A stretch of 64,000 nt of DNA from SAR86 cluster bacterium AG-422-E19. GTDB lineage: Bacteria; Pseudomonadota; Gammaproteobacteria; Magnimaribacterales; AG-339-G14. The stretch covers positions 326,302 through 390,301 of the forward strand of contig QCMR01000001.1 in NCBI GenBank assembly GCA_003213595.1, in the 5' to 3' direction. Both the position numbers and the translations under genes were made by a program. Under the pieces are notes generated by a model. That model had not been told where the DNA came from, searched no databases, and saw only the letters and a program-made list of their open reading frames with translations. Every line of letters begins with the position of its first letter. The stretch's first letter is position 1. This document shows, piece after piece, positions 27,737-37,045 of the stretch.

Positions 27737-29479
27737 ATGGCAAAAGTTATGACATCTGGCGGCGAGGCTTTAATTAAAGCTTTAGCTGACGAAAATGTAG
27801 ACATCATCTTCGGTTATCCTGGAGGTGCTGCGTTGCATATTTATGATGCCATCTATCAACAAGATCGAGTACAACATATCTTAGTCAGACACGAACAAGC
27901 CGCTACTCATGCAGCTGATGGCTTTGCTCGAGCTACCGGTAAACCTGGAGTTTGTTTGGTTACTTCTGGACCTGGAGCAACCAATGCGATTACCGGTATT
28001 GCAACTGCTTATATGGATTCCATTCCTTTGGTTGTCATTTCTGGCCAAGTACCAAATCATTTAATAGGTACGGATGCTTTTCAAGAAACCGATATGATGG
28101 GTATTTCTAGACCCATTGTTAAACATAGTTTTCTTGTGCAAAAGCCAGAAGAAATTCCAGTTATTGTCAAAAAAGCATTTCACATTGCAACCAGTGGCAG
28201 GCCTGGACCAGTCGTAATTGACGTTCCAAAAAACTTAACCGATCCAAATGAGAAGTTTGAGTATAAATTCCCTTCAGATTTATATTTAAGATCATTCGCC
28301 TTATACGATGAAGCAGAAAATAGTGAAGTAAAAAAAGCTGTGAAATTGCTTACCGAGGCAGAAAGACCTGTCATTTATGCTGGTGGTGGAGCTATCAACT
28401 CCAATGCTGCAGCAGAAATATATGAATTTGGAAAGTTGATGGGTTGTCCTGTTACCAATACTTTAATGGGTCTTGGTGTTTACCCTGCTTCTGATGAACA
28501 GTTTGTTGGTATGTTAGGCATGCATGGTACCTATGAAGCAAACATGGTGATGCATGAAGCAGATTTGATCATGGCAATTGGCGCAAGATTTGACGATCGA
28601 ATTACCAATAATCCAAACAAATTCGGTCTGCAAGCAAAAAAAATACATATTGATTCCGATCCATCTTCAATTGATAAGATCATAGACGTAGATGTTGCGA
28701 TGACTGGAAATGCAAAAAAAGTTATTTCCCAAATCAATAAAGAATTAAAAGCTATGAATTTTGACAACAAAAAATTTGATGGTTGGATGAAAAAAGCCAT
28801 GCAGTGGCGTGCAGAACACGGACTCAATCACAATATGTTGAATAAAAAAAATCCAGGAGACATCATTTTGCCCCAACAAGTTATTCAATCTACATATAAA
28901 GCGACTGATGGTAAAGCATTTGTGACTTCAGATGTCGGTCAGCACCAAATGTTTGCGGCACAGTACTATCACTTCAACGAACCCAGGAAATGGATTAATT
29001 CAGGTGGCTTAGGCACCATGGGTTTTGGTTTGCCTGCTGCAATGGGAGTTAAATTTGCTTTTCCTGACGAAACGGTTGCATGCATCACGGGAGAAGGCAG
29101 TATTCAAATGTGTATTCAAGAATTATCTACTTGCGGACAATATGGTTTGCCTATCAAGATTATCAATCTCAACAACAGAGCGCTTGGAATGGTTAAACAA
29201 TGGCAGGATATGCAATATGGTGGTCGATATTCCAGTATCTCTTATGAAGACTCCTTACCGGACTTTATCAAGCTTGCAGAGTCCTATGGACATGTCGGCA
29301 TGAAAGTAGAAAAGCTTTCAGAACTTGAGTCTGCAATGGAAGAGTGCTTTGCTTTAAAAGACAAATTGGTTTTTCTTGATGTCTATGTCGATCCTGATGA
29401 GCATGTCTATCCTATGTTGAAAGCTGGCGGAGACATGTCAGAAATGTTCTTAAGCAAAACGGAAAAAACTTTCGAATGA
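27737..29479 (+). CDS. ilvB: acetolactate synthase large subunit
   Basis: Thiamine-diphosphate enzyme condensing pyruvate into acetolactate or acetohydroxybutyrate; 580 residues. N-terminal MTSGGEALIKALADENVDIIFGYPGGAALHIYDA, the catalytic glutamate in RHEQAATHAADGFARATG, and the cofactor segment ITGEGSIQMCIQELST...NLNNRALGMV are complete. The glutamate form GEGS in place of GDGS is, as I recall, common in Pseudomonas-type enzymes. It is followed by ilvH with a 4-base overlap and then ilvC. The isozyme letter (ilvB versus ilvI) cannot be decided. Confidence 0.95.
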   Translation: MAKVMTSGGEALIKALADENVDIIFGYPGGAALHIYDAIYQQDRVQHILVRHEQAATHAADGFARATGKPGVCLVTSGPGATNAITGIATAYMDSIPLVVISGQVPNHLIGTDAFQETDMMGISRPIVKHSFLVQKPEEIPVIVKKAFHIATSGRPGPVVIDVPKNLTDPNEKFEYKFPSDLYLRSFALYDEAENSEVKKAVKLLTEAERPVIYAGGGAINSNAAAEIYEFGKLMGCPVTNTLMGLGVYPASDEQFVGMLGMHGTYEANMVMHEADLIMAIGARFDDRITNNPNKFGLQAKKIHIDSDPSSIDKIIDVDVAMTGNAKKVISQINKELKAMNFDNKKFDGWMKKAMQWRAEHGLNHNMLNKKNPGDIILPQQVIQSTYKATDGKAFVTSDVGQHQMFAAQYYHFNEPRKWINSGGLGTMGFGLPAAMGVKFAFPDETVACITGEGSIQMCIQELSTCGQYGLPIKIINLNNRALGMVKQWQDMQYGGRYSSISYEDSLPDFIKLAESYGHVGMKVEKLSELESAMEECFALKDKLVFLDVYVDPDEHVYPMLKAGGDMSEMFLSKTEKTFE

Positions 29480-29988
29480 ATCATATTGCCTTGCTAATGG
29501 AAAACCAACCTGGAGCTCTATCTAGGGTAATAGGTTTATTTTCTCAAAGAGGGTACAACATCGATTCTTTATCGGTAGCACCAACACAAGATGAAACACT
29601 TTCCAGATTGACCATGACCATTGGTGAAGAAGGTGCTGATATCAATCAAATACTAAAACAGTTATATAAATTGGTTGATGTGGTAATGGTACAAAATTTA
29701 AGTGAAGCCGACGCCTTAACTTTAGAACTTGCGATAATTAAATTAAATAAGGCTAAGACAGATGTTGAGGGGCTTTTGAAAAATTATGAATTTGAAAGAG
29801 AAATTTTAGATGAAAAAGACAACTTCACAGTTTTCAAAGTACTTGGCGATACTCAAGAAATTGAAAAGTTATTGTCTGAATTGAAGAAAGAAGAATTTTT
29901 AGAAGTTACAAGGTCTGGTACCTTAGGTATGACCAAAGGCAATGAGTCTCTGGCAACTAATGATCAGACTAAAATTTCTTACGATTAA
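29476..29988 (+). CDS. ilvH: acetolactate synthase small regulatory subunit
   Basis: Regulatory subunit of 170 residues that binds valine for feedback inhibition and stimulates the large subunit. The N-terminal ACT domain HIALLMENQPGALSRVIGLFSQRGYNIDSLSVAPTQD and the following TMTIGEE segment are characteristic; the C-terminal half has VFKVLG and a short tail. Start ATG 29476 overlaps the ilvB stop (ATGA), and ilvC follows after 15 bases that contain a strong ribosome-binding sequence (AGAGGAG). Confidence 0.95.
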   Translation: MNHIALLMENQPGALSRVIGLFSQRGYNIDSLSVAPTQDETLSRLTMTIGEEGADINQILKQLYKLVDVVMVQNLSEADALTLELAIIKLNKAKTDVEGLLKNYEFEREILDEKDNFTVFKVLGDTQEIEKLLSELKKEEFLEVTRSGTLGMTKGNESLATNDQTKISYD

Positions 29989-31035
<1,047 letters not shown>

Positions 31036-31039
31036 TTTT

Positions 31040-32032
31040 TTAGTTTTCTTCTTCAGAGAGATTTTTAAGTTGCTTCATTAAATTGAAGTGACTGTCATCT
31101 CTCATCGGAAGAAAATCATGATCGTATGCTTTTTCTGGATTTTCTCTGACCCTTCTATCTAATGCTTTTGCATCAGGGCCGATAAGAATGCGCCACTCTT
31201 TGGCTTTGACGCCATCCAAAATTACTTTCGCAGCAGCTTCGGCAGAAGTAATGGCTTTTTCCTTAAAATCTCTTTGTCTATTCATGACCGACTCACGAAA
31301 CATTTCTAAGGATAGGTTGTGAACTGGCGCACCCACCTTAATCCATCTGTCTTTCATTTCTTGCAGCTCTTCGTCATCAAGATCAGCTATATCTTTTTGA
31401 CCCAAGACTTTTCCAGAATTTTCACTAATCGAAGTTCCGATATGTCCTGGCATGACCAGAGATACACCAAGGTGTGGCGCATTGATACGAAAGTCGTTTA
31501 TTAATGCTTCAGTAAAACCTTTAACGGCAAATTTTGCTGCAGAGTAAGAAGTGTGGGGTTGGGAATGTCCAAGGGTTGCCCAAAAACCGTTAACGCTACT
31601 GGTATTGATCATATGACCTTCTTCACTTTTAAGTAAGGCATCCATAAATGCTCTAGAGCACAAATAAACTCCGTCCCAACAAATCTTAAAAGTTCTTTCC
31701 CATTCTTCTATGCCAGAAAGAACAAAACTTGCTCCACCACCAATACCGGCATTGTTAAAAAGTAAATTGATGTGTTCGGTTTTTTGATGTTCTAAAACTT
31801 CATCTCTAAAACGCAAGACATCTTCTTCAGACGATACGTCGCATAAGTGTTTTGTGATTTTTACATGAGGATATTTTTTTGTGGCTTCTTGGAAAGTCTC
31901 TTCCATATTTTCTTCTATGACATCGCAAATAGAGACATGACAGCCTTCTCCAGCCAATTGATAAGTGAGCTCTCTTCCCATGCCGGTTCCACCACCTGTG
32001 ATTACCGCAATTTTTCCATCAAAATTTTCCAT
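31040..32032 (-). CDS. short-chain dehydrogenase/reductase
   Basis: NAD(P)-dependent oxidoreductase of 330 residues. The cofactor loop TGGGTGMG (12-19), NNAG (93-96), a serine in MINTSSVNGF and the catalytic Y163-SAA-K167 are present. It is longer than a typical 250-residue classical SDR because of an extended C terminus (DRWIKVGAPVHNLSLEMFRESV and the RRVRENPEKAYDHDFLP tail), a form seen in lipid or hydrophobic-substrate SDRs. Substrate unknown. It stands alone on the minus strand between ilvC and tRNA-Ile. Confidence 0.85.
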   Translation of the reverse strand: MENFDGKIAVITGGGTGMGRELTYQLAGEGCHVSICDVIEENMEETFQEATKKYPHVKITKHLCDVSSEEDVLRFRDEVLEHQKTEHINLLFNNAGIGGGASFVLSGIEEWERTFKICWDGVYLCSRAFMDALLKSEEGHMINTSSVNGFWATLGHSQPHTSYSAAKFAVKGFTEALINDFRINAPHLGVSLVMPGHIGTSISENSGKVLGQKDIADLDDEELQEMKDRWIKVGAPVHNLSLEMFRESVMNRQRDFKEKAITSAEAAAKVILDGVKAKEWRILIGPDAKALDRRVRENPEKAYDHDFLPMRDDSHFNLMKQLKNLSEEEN

Positions 32033-32098
32033 CTTTCTCCCAAAAAATAATTTTCTAAAGTTTTTTTACTTTACATAGTATCTAATAGAAAAAAAACC

Positions 32099-32104
32099 TA
32101 TAAT
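32099..32104 (+). promoter_or_regulatory. -10 element for tRNA-Ile
   Basis: A perfect TATAAT lies 45 bases before the mature tRNA 5' end in the 116-base gap after the SDR start. No convincing -35 is seen at the expected distance, so only the -10 is called. Confidence 0.35.
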
Positions 32105-32148
32105 CCTTTTTCCAAGATCAGCAAGATAAGATTTTTACTTCTAATTTT

Positions 32149-32225
<77 letters not shown>

Positions 32226-32241
32226 AATTCAATTTAATATT

Positions 32242-32270
32242 TTGACAGTCATACTGTCATATCCTATATT
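32242..32270 (+). promoter_or_regulatory. sulfatase promoter with palindromic operator over the -35
   Basis: Consensus TTGACA (32242-32247), a 17-base spacer and TATATT (32265-32270). Across the -35 and spacer lies TGACAGT-CAT-ACTGTCA (32243-32259), two perfect 7-base arms, the normal geometry for a dimeric repressor. Closely similar sequence with identical spacing stands before the amidohydrolase at 41566-41594. No regulator gene is nearby. Confidence 0.62.
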
Positions 32271-32294
32271 CTTTCCTCAGGGAGATAATTCAAA

Positions 32295-33941
32295 ATGCTC
32301 AAAAGGACGCTTTACTCACTCATTGCAATTGTTTTCATAGGGGTTGTTGCATGGGAATACAAAGTAAACATCTTAATTTGGTCCTTACCAAAGATGATGA
32401 ATATTCTTAACCCCATTCAAGAAAACATACCAACATCTTGGTCTATAGGGCCAGAAGAAGCAACGAAGGACGATCGACCTAACATAATTTTAATTCTTGC
32501 TGATGATATGGGCTACAACGATATTTCGCTCCACAATGGTGGAGCTGCTGATGGTTCTTTGCAAACACCACATATTGATGAATTGGCTGCAAGTGGTGTT
32601 TGGTTTTCAAGAGGTTATGCTGCTAATGCGACTTGTGCTCCATCTCGAGCATCAATCATGACAGGTAAATATGCTACAAGATTTGGCTATGAATTTACTC
32701 CAGTGCCCGATCCGGCAAGATTTATTCTCACTTGGCTGGTTGAAGAAGATGATGCTCAATTGAGAGGTAGAATTGATCGAGAAGTCGCAAATAATTTACC
32801 TTCATATTTCGATATGGGCATGCCAACTGAACAAATTACTATAGCTGAAGTTCTTAAGGATGCAGGGTATTACACCGCTCACATTGGTAAATGGCATTTA
32901 GGAATTACCAATGGCATGGATCCTCAAAGTCAGGGCTTTGTTGACTCTTTGTCGCTAGCAGGGAGTTCTTATCTTTCTGAGAATGACCCTGAAGTTGTGA
33001 ATGCCAAATTCGATACCAGCATTGATAAGATGGTTTGGTCTTCCTCTCAGTATGCAGCTAGATTTAATGGCAGCAAACCTTTTGCTCCTGATAAATACGT
33101 CACAGATTACTATACCGATGAAGCATTGAAAGTGATTGAAAATAACCAGAACCGTCCCTTCTTTTTATACTTAAGTCATTGGGCAATTCATAATCCATTA
33201 CAAGCTTTAAGATCTGATGTTGAGCAAATGCAACATATGTCCGGCCATAACCTTCAAGTATATTCAGGCATGATTCGAGCACTTGATCGTAGTGTTGGCA
33301 AAATTATAGAAAAACTTAAAGAACTAGAAATCTATGGGAAAACTTTGATCATATTTACCAGCGATAATGGAGGTGCTAATTACATCGAATTGGAAGATAT
33401 CAATAAACCTTATCGAGGCTGGAAAATATCGTTTTTTGATGGCGGTATAAGAGTGCCTTTTATTTTTAGTTGGCCTGATCGCATTGAAGCTGGAGAAAAA
33501 TTCGATGATGCTATTCACCACTTCGATATTTTTTCTACAATTGCTGCAGCGGCAAATGCAGAAATAAAGAATAAAAACGTTATTGACGGAGTAAATTTAC
33601 TACCTTTCATTAATAGAGAGACTTTTAACAAACCTCATGAAACTCTTTTTTGGCGCTCTGGTAATCACCAATCGGTTTTACATAAAAACTGGAAATATTT
33701 AATTAGCATTAAAGAAAATGCTCGATGGTTGTTTGATACTTCTTCGGATCCTTTTGAAAAAAATAATGTTATTGATAAATATCCAAAACAGGCCCAGGTT
33801 ATAGAAAGCTTATTAGTTGAATTCAACGATAAGCAAAGTGATCCTCTTTTCCCATCAGCTTTTGAAGCTCCAATAATGATTGATAAATATGACGGGCAAG
33901 AATATGAAGCAGGGGACGAATATATTTATTGGTCTAACTGA
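32295..33941 (+). CDS. membrane-anchored type I sulfatase
   Basis: Sulfate ester hydrolase of the alkaline-phosphatase superfamily (sulfatase S1 type), 548 residues. An N-terminal hydrophobic segment (5-21) without lipobox should anchor or export it. Metal site residues DDMGYND at 70-76, and C114-A-P-S-R118, whose cysteine is converted to formylglycine by an anaerobic-independent FGE in most bacteria; then HIGKWHLG near 196-203 and TSDNGG. No maturase gene is in the window. Known relatives act on sulfated polysaccharides or sulfated sterols and aryls; the substrate here cannot be named. The gene has its own promoter and a good ribosome-binding sequence (AGGGAG). Confidence 0.9.
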   Translation: MLKRTLYSLIAIVFIGVVAWEYKVNILIWSLPKMMNILNPIQENIPTSWSIGPEEATKDDRPNIILILADDMGYNDISLHNGGAADGSLQTPHIDELAASGVWFSRGYAANATCAPSRASIMTGKYATRFGYEFTPVPDPARFILTWLVEEDDAQLRGRIDREVANNLPSYFDMGMPTEQITIAEVLKDAGYYTAHIGKWHLGITNGMDPQSQGFVDSLSLAGSSYLSENDPEVVNAKFDTSIDKMVWSSSQYAARFNGSKPFAPDKYVTDYYTDEALKVIENNQNRPFFLYLSHWAIHNPLQALRSDVEQMQHMSGHNLQVYSGMIRALDRSVGKIIEKLKELEIYGKTLIIFTSDNGGANYIELEDINKPYRGWKISFFDGGIRVPFIFSWPDRIEAGEKFDDAIHHFDIFSTIAAAANAEIKNKNVIDGVNLLPFINRETFNKPHETLFWRSGNHQSVLHKNWKYLISIKENARWLFDTSSDPFEKNNVIDKYPKQAQVIESLLVEFNDKQSDPLFPSAFEAPIMIDKYDGQEYEAGDEYIYWSN

Positions 33942-33969
33942 ACTAAATAAAAAAATTTTGTTTTGGGAA

Positions 33970-33994
33970 CACCCCTTCCAGAATTGAAGGGGTG
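33970..33994. terminator. hairpin between convergent sulfatase and TonB receptor genes
   Basis: CACCCCTTC (33970-33978) pairs perfectly with GAAGGGGTG (33986-33994) around a 7-base loop. It is in the 73-base gap between two convergent genes. A T-rich run follows on the minus-strand side only after about 10 bases and the plus side lacks a U-tract, so efficiency is uncertain, but it is the clearest intergenic hairpin in the window and probably works for one or both directions. Confidence 0.55.
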
Positions 33995-34014
33995 CTCTAG
34001 GGGGATTCTCTAAC

Positions 34015-36048
34015 TTAGAAGTTAAAGTTAAGTTTGATACCGAAGTTTCGACCAGCTAAAGGCACTTCGTTTTTTACATAAGAAGTGTGATTTCTAGCTT
34101 TTTCATCCATAAGGTTTCTTCCAAAGACAGATAAAACCAGTTCTTCATCACTACCAATAGCAATTGATCTTCTGATATCGAAATCAACCATGGTGTAGCC
34201 GTCTGTGACAGATTCACCAAAACCAATGTCATCTTCTTTTTGGACATCTATGATTTTTACATCGTAAGTAACATTTTCATTTTCAAGCGCGAAACGATAA
34301 ACATTTTTGATTGGGGTGATTCTTGGAACATTTCCACCACTGCCAAAAGTTCCCACAACTTCGTCTCTGCCGTAAGAAATTTGGACTTCACCGTTCTCTG
34401 TAGTAAATGATCTTCCTACTTCTACTTCATAACCATTAAAGTCTGCATCGGCTTGACGATAATTGGTAATAGGTAAATTCTTGGCATTTTTAGTACCTGA
34501 GTCTAAAAGATAAATATAGTTATCAACTGCGTTTGAATAAACCGAGGCATTTACAAAATAACCATCGTTTTCGTAATTAACGCTGAAATCTATATTATTA
34601 GATCTTTCAGATTCTAGATTTACGTTACCAGTCTCCACTCTAGCTGCAGCTAAGTGAGTTCCATTCATGAAAAGTTCTATTTCTGATGGAGCTCTTGCAA
34701 CACTAGAGATACCAAGAGTTAATCCAACATTGTTCGCTAAGTCCCAACCCATTGTAAGAGCAGTACTCAAGTCACTTTCACTAATATCGTGAAGTGTATT
34801 GCCAATAGCACCATCTCTATTTACTTGATCCAAACGAACACCAAAATCAAGATCAACAACGTCCAACTCTCTACAGATGAAGTAACCAAAGCTCAACATT
34901 TGAGAATCTACTGGTTTCATAAAAGCTTCCTCTCCAACTATTGCAACATCTTCTTGACTGGCATTAATTGTTACATTTTGTCTGTTACCGCCATCTTGAT
35001 TACCAATATCCATCTTCATCCCAAATTCGAAAGATTCATTAGTAAAGGTCGTAGGTGCATGCTCCTCTTCTTCCTCTTCTTCCTCTCCTTCATGATGTTC
35101 TCCTTCTACGTGACCTTCAGTAAAGGAATAATCATTTGCTTGAAAGAAATAACTTAGTTTATCTAGCCCACGTAGATTAGTTACAGCTCCTTCAATGGTT
35201 ACGTTTTCAGATTCAGTATCAGCTTGAATTCTTTCTTCATGCTCCTCTTCTCCTGGCTTATGTTCTTCTTCTTCTTCACCATGGAAAGCAATACCGTAAG
35301 TATTTTCAATCTTACCTAATGAAAAACCAAAATAACCCCAGTCTTCAATTGTTGAAAGGCCAAATTTTTGACTGAAAGTAGCTAAATCTGAATTTGCTAA
35401 AGTTGTTTCTGCTTCAGGATTACCTTCATGAATGATGGCTCCGCTTGGAACCTCGTGACTTTCAAAGTTTACTTCTTTTAAAGCATAAGTAAGGTTTAAA
35501 CCATTGACGTTTCCTTTATAAGAAAAACTTCCTGAAGTACCCATGTTTGCTGTTTGTCTTTCAAGACCTATATTAAAGTTATTGCCTTCGAAGTCTTTGC
35601 TAGCAATAGTTTGATCAACGATATTGATGATTCCACCCATGGTTCCATTGGAATACAACAAAGATGAAGGGCCACGAACCACTTCTATTTGTTGTAAGTC
35701 GTTCACATCGACATCATTTAAATGGTCCGAACCTAGACCAGAGACATCTCTAACTAACTTACCGTTAGATAGAATTCTCACTCTAGTCCCGCCCATTCCT
35801 CTAATGATTGGTTGTCCAACTCCAGGACCAAAGCCGGATGAATTTACTCCTAGTAAATAGTCAATGCTGTCTCCTAGATTTGTTGAACCTGTATAATTAA
35901 TGTCATCACCTGTGATGACAAATATCGGTGAATCTATTTCAGCAAGTGTAGCTCCTCCAAGGGATGAAGTAACAATGACTTCCTCATCCATTGCATGAAG
36001 CACATTTAGAAATGCGAAACACAAAATAAAATACAAAGATTTTTTCAT
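34015..36048 (-). CDS. TonB-dependent receptor with His/Glu-rich loops (probable zinc uptake, ZnuD-like)
   Basis: Outer-membrane active transporter, 677 residues. Signal peptide 1-19, TonB-box-like EEVIVTSS, plug domain with QPIIRGMGGTRVRILSNG and QIEVVRGPSSLLYSNGTMGGIINI, and a barrel ending GIKLNFNF. Two extracellular-type loops are packed with metal-binding residues: residues 256-273 and 312-330, with runs of 5 and 8 consecutive glutamates flanked by histidines. Such loops mark ZnuD-type zinc receptors. The gene follows a small His-rich exported protein on the same strand (54-base gap), supporting a metal role. Zinc is inferred; copper or another divalent metal is the alternative. A good ribosome-binding sequence (GGAGGA) precedes the ATG. 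Confidence 0.85.
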   Translation of the reverse strand: MKKSLYFILCFAFLNVLHAMDEEVIVTSSLGGATLAEIDSPIFVITGDDINYTGSTNLGDSIDYLLGVNSSGFGPGVGQPIIRGMGGTRVRILSNGKLVRDVSGLGSDHLNDVDVNDLQQIEVVRGPSSLLYSNGTMGGIINIVDQTIASKDFEGNNFNIGLERQTANMGTSGSFSYKGNVNGLNLTYALKEVNFESHEVPSGAIIHEGNPEAETTLANSDLATFSQKFGLSTIEDWGYFGFSLGKIENTYGIAFHGEEEEEHKPGEEEHEERIQADTESENVTIEGAVTNLRGLDKLSYFFQANDYSFTEGHVEGEHHEGEEEEEEEEHAPTTFTNESFEFGMKMDIGNQDGGNRQNVTINASQEDVAIVGEEAFMKPVDSQMLSFGYFICRELDVVDLDFGVRLDQVNRDGAIGNTLHDISESDLSTALTMGWDLANNVGLTLGISSVARAPSEIELFMNGTHLAAARVETGNVNLESERSNNIDFSVNYENDGYFVNASVYSNAVDNYIYLLDSGTKNAKNLPITNYRQADADFNGYEVEVGRSFTTENGEVQISYGRDEVVGTFGSGGNVPRITPIKNVYRFALENENVTYDVKIIDVQKEDDIGFGESVTDGYTMVDFDIRRSIAIGSDEELVLSVFGRNLMDEKARNHTSYVKNEVPLAGRNFGIKLNFNF

Positions 36049-36102
36049 AATCTCCTCCTAAGAAATTAAAAAATTAAAATTAAAAAAGTTTAAAAGTTGG
36101 TC

Positions 36103-36390
36103 TTATTGAGGTGGGGCCCTAGAAAGAAAGTAAGACTGATTCTTTTTTTCATAAAAACTGATTTGTTCAATTTCTATGTTGTCAGAGAAAAAGAGATGAT
36201 ATGAAGTAAATTCAAGTTCACTACTTACTTGATCGCCGATACAAGAATGACATTCATTTTGAAATTCAAATTCATGATGCTCAACATCATGAGTTTCATG
36301 AGAATGATCGTGAGAAAGCTCTCCAAGTAAGCCACTTGAAGCTAAAACCAAGCTAAAAAGAATTGCTAGTTTGTTTTCTTTCCCTAACAC
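36103..36390 (-). CDS. small His-rich exported protein with CxxC
   Basis: 95-residue protein with a hydrophobic signal segment (8-22), a histidine cluster at residues 27-40 (HDHSHETHDVEHH), then CHSC (47-50), and a terminal SRAPP. It lies just upstream of the TonB receptor, probably in one operon. The composition suits periplasmic binding or delivery of zinc. Small exported proteins with His-rich and CxxC motifs and an RAPP-like end occur beside metal receptors in other proteobacteria as far as I recall, but I cannot name a family with confidence. Confidence 0.72.
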   Translation of the reverse strand: MLGKENKLAILFSLVLASSGLLGELSHDHSHETHDVEHHEFEFQNECHSCIGDQVSSELEFTSYHLFFSDNIEIEQISFYEKKNQSYFLSRAPPQ

Positions 36391-36456
36391 GCGGGGGATT
36401 GTATTATAAAAAAAGATTTTTTACACTTTTCATGTAATTTTTTTTGGGAGAAAGAT

Positions 36457-37044
36457 ATGAGATTGTCATTTATTTTATTAACAGCTTTTTTTATTTCGTG
36501 TTCAGAAATTTCTCATAATTCAGCAGAGTGGCAAATTGAAACTTATTCTTCTGCTGCACCTTCATACATTGGAGATTTTGCTACGGTGATAGGCGGTAAT
36601 GGAGAAATACTCAGAGAAGGATCCAATGGTTGGATTTGCCAACAAGGTAATCCAAGACCTTATCCAAAGGATGGATGGAAGTCCGCGCATGAAGCCATGC
36701 CAGCATGTCACGATGAAGAAGGAATGAAATGGATGATGGCTTATGCTGAAGGAAAGGCTCCTAACTTAAGCAGAGACACCTATATGTGGATGCTCCATGG
36801 CGATGTTGGTGAAGACAATTTAGTACCTGGCGTTTTGAATGAGAGTGATTCAACTCCAGGGCAATGGATTGAATCAGGCCCGCATTTGATGCTGATGCCA
36901 AAAGATCCAAAAAGCCTGAAAAATTTCACAACCGACTTCACTAAGGGAGAGCCTTACGTCATGTTTCCTGGAACTGACTATGCCCATTTGATGATTCCTG
37001 TGGAGGGTTATTACGATTACCAGCCTTTAGCTAAACCAGATTAA
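36457..37044 (+). CDS. conserved exported lipoprotein of unknown function
   Basis: 195-residue protein with a short signal ending in a lipobox-like FISC15 and a good ribosome-binding sequence (GGGAG) before ATG 36457. The mature part has WQIETYSSAAPSYIGDFATV, two cysteines near residues 59 and 76 (ICQQGNP, PACHDE) that could pair, then MWMLHGDVGEDN, GPHLMLMPKD and YAHLMIPVEGYYDYQP. I recall similar GPHLM...YAH segments in uncharacterised proteobacterial exported proteins. It is divergent from the His-rich metal gene (66-base gap) and ends one base before the convergent epoxide hydrolase gene. No function is assigned. Confidence 0.75.
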   Translation: MRLSFILLTAFFISCSEISHNSAEWQIETYSSAAPSYIGDFATVIGGNGEILREGSNGWICQQGNPRPYPKDGWKSAHEAMPACHDEEGMKWMMAYAEGKAPNLSRDTYMWMLHGDVGEDNLVPGVLNESDSTPGQWIESGPHLMLMPKDPKSLKNFTTDFTKGEPYVMFPGTDYAHLMIPVEGYYDYQPLAKPD

Positions 37045-37045
37045 A

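Noticed and set aside
29055-29190. GEGS in place of GDGS in acetolactate synthase as a defective cofactor site
   Set aside because: I recall the glutamate variant from functional gammaproteobacterial acetolactate synthases, and all other motifs are intact.
35037-35285. Glu/His codon repeats inside the TonB receptor as a DNA repeat array
   Set aside because: They are in frame and encode extracellular acidic/His loops; they are coding features rather than a CRISPR or satellite.
36391-36456. Possible Zur box before the His-rich gene
   Set aside because: The AT-rich TGTATTATAAAA shows only a partial resemblance to the TGTTATAATATAACA-type palindrome and no symmetry, so no operator is called.
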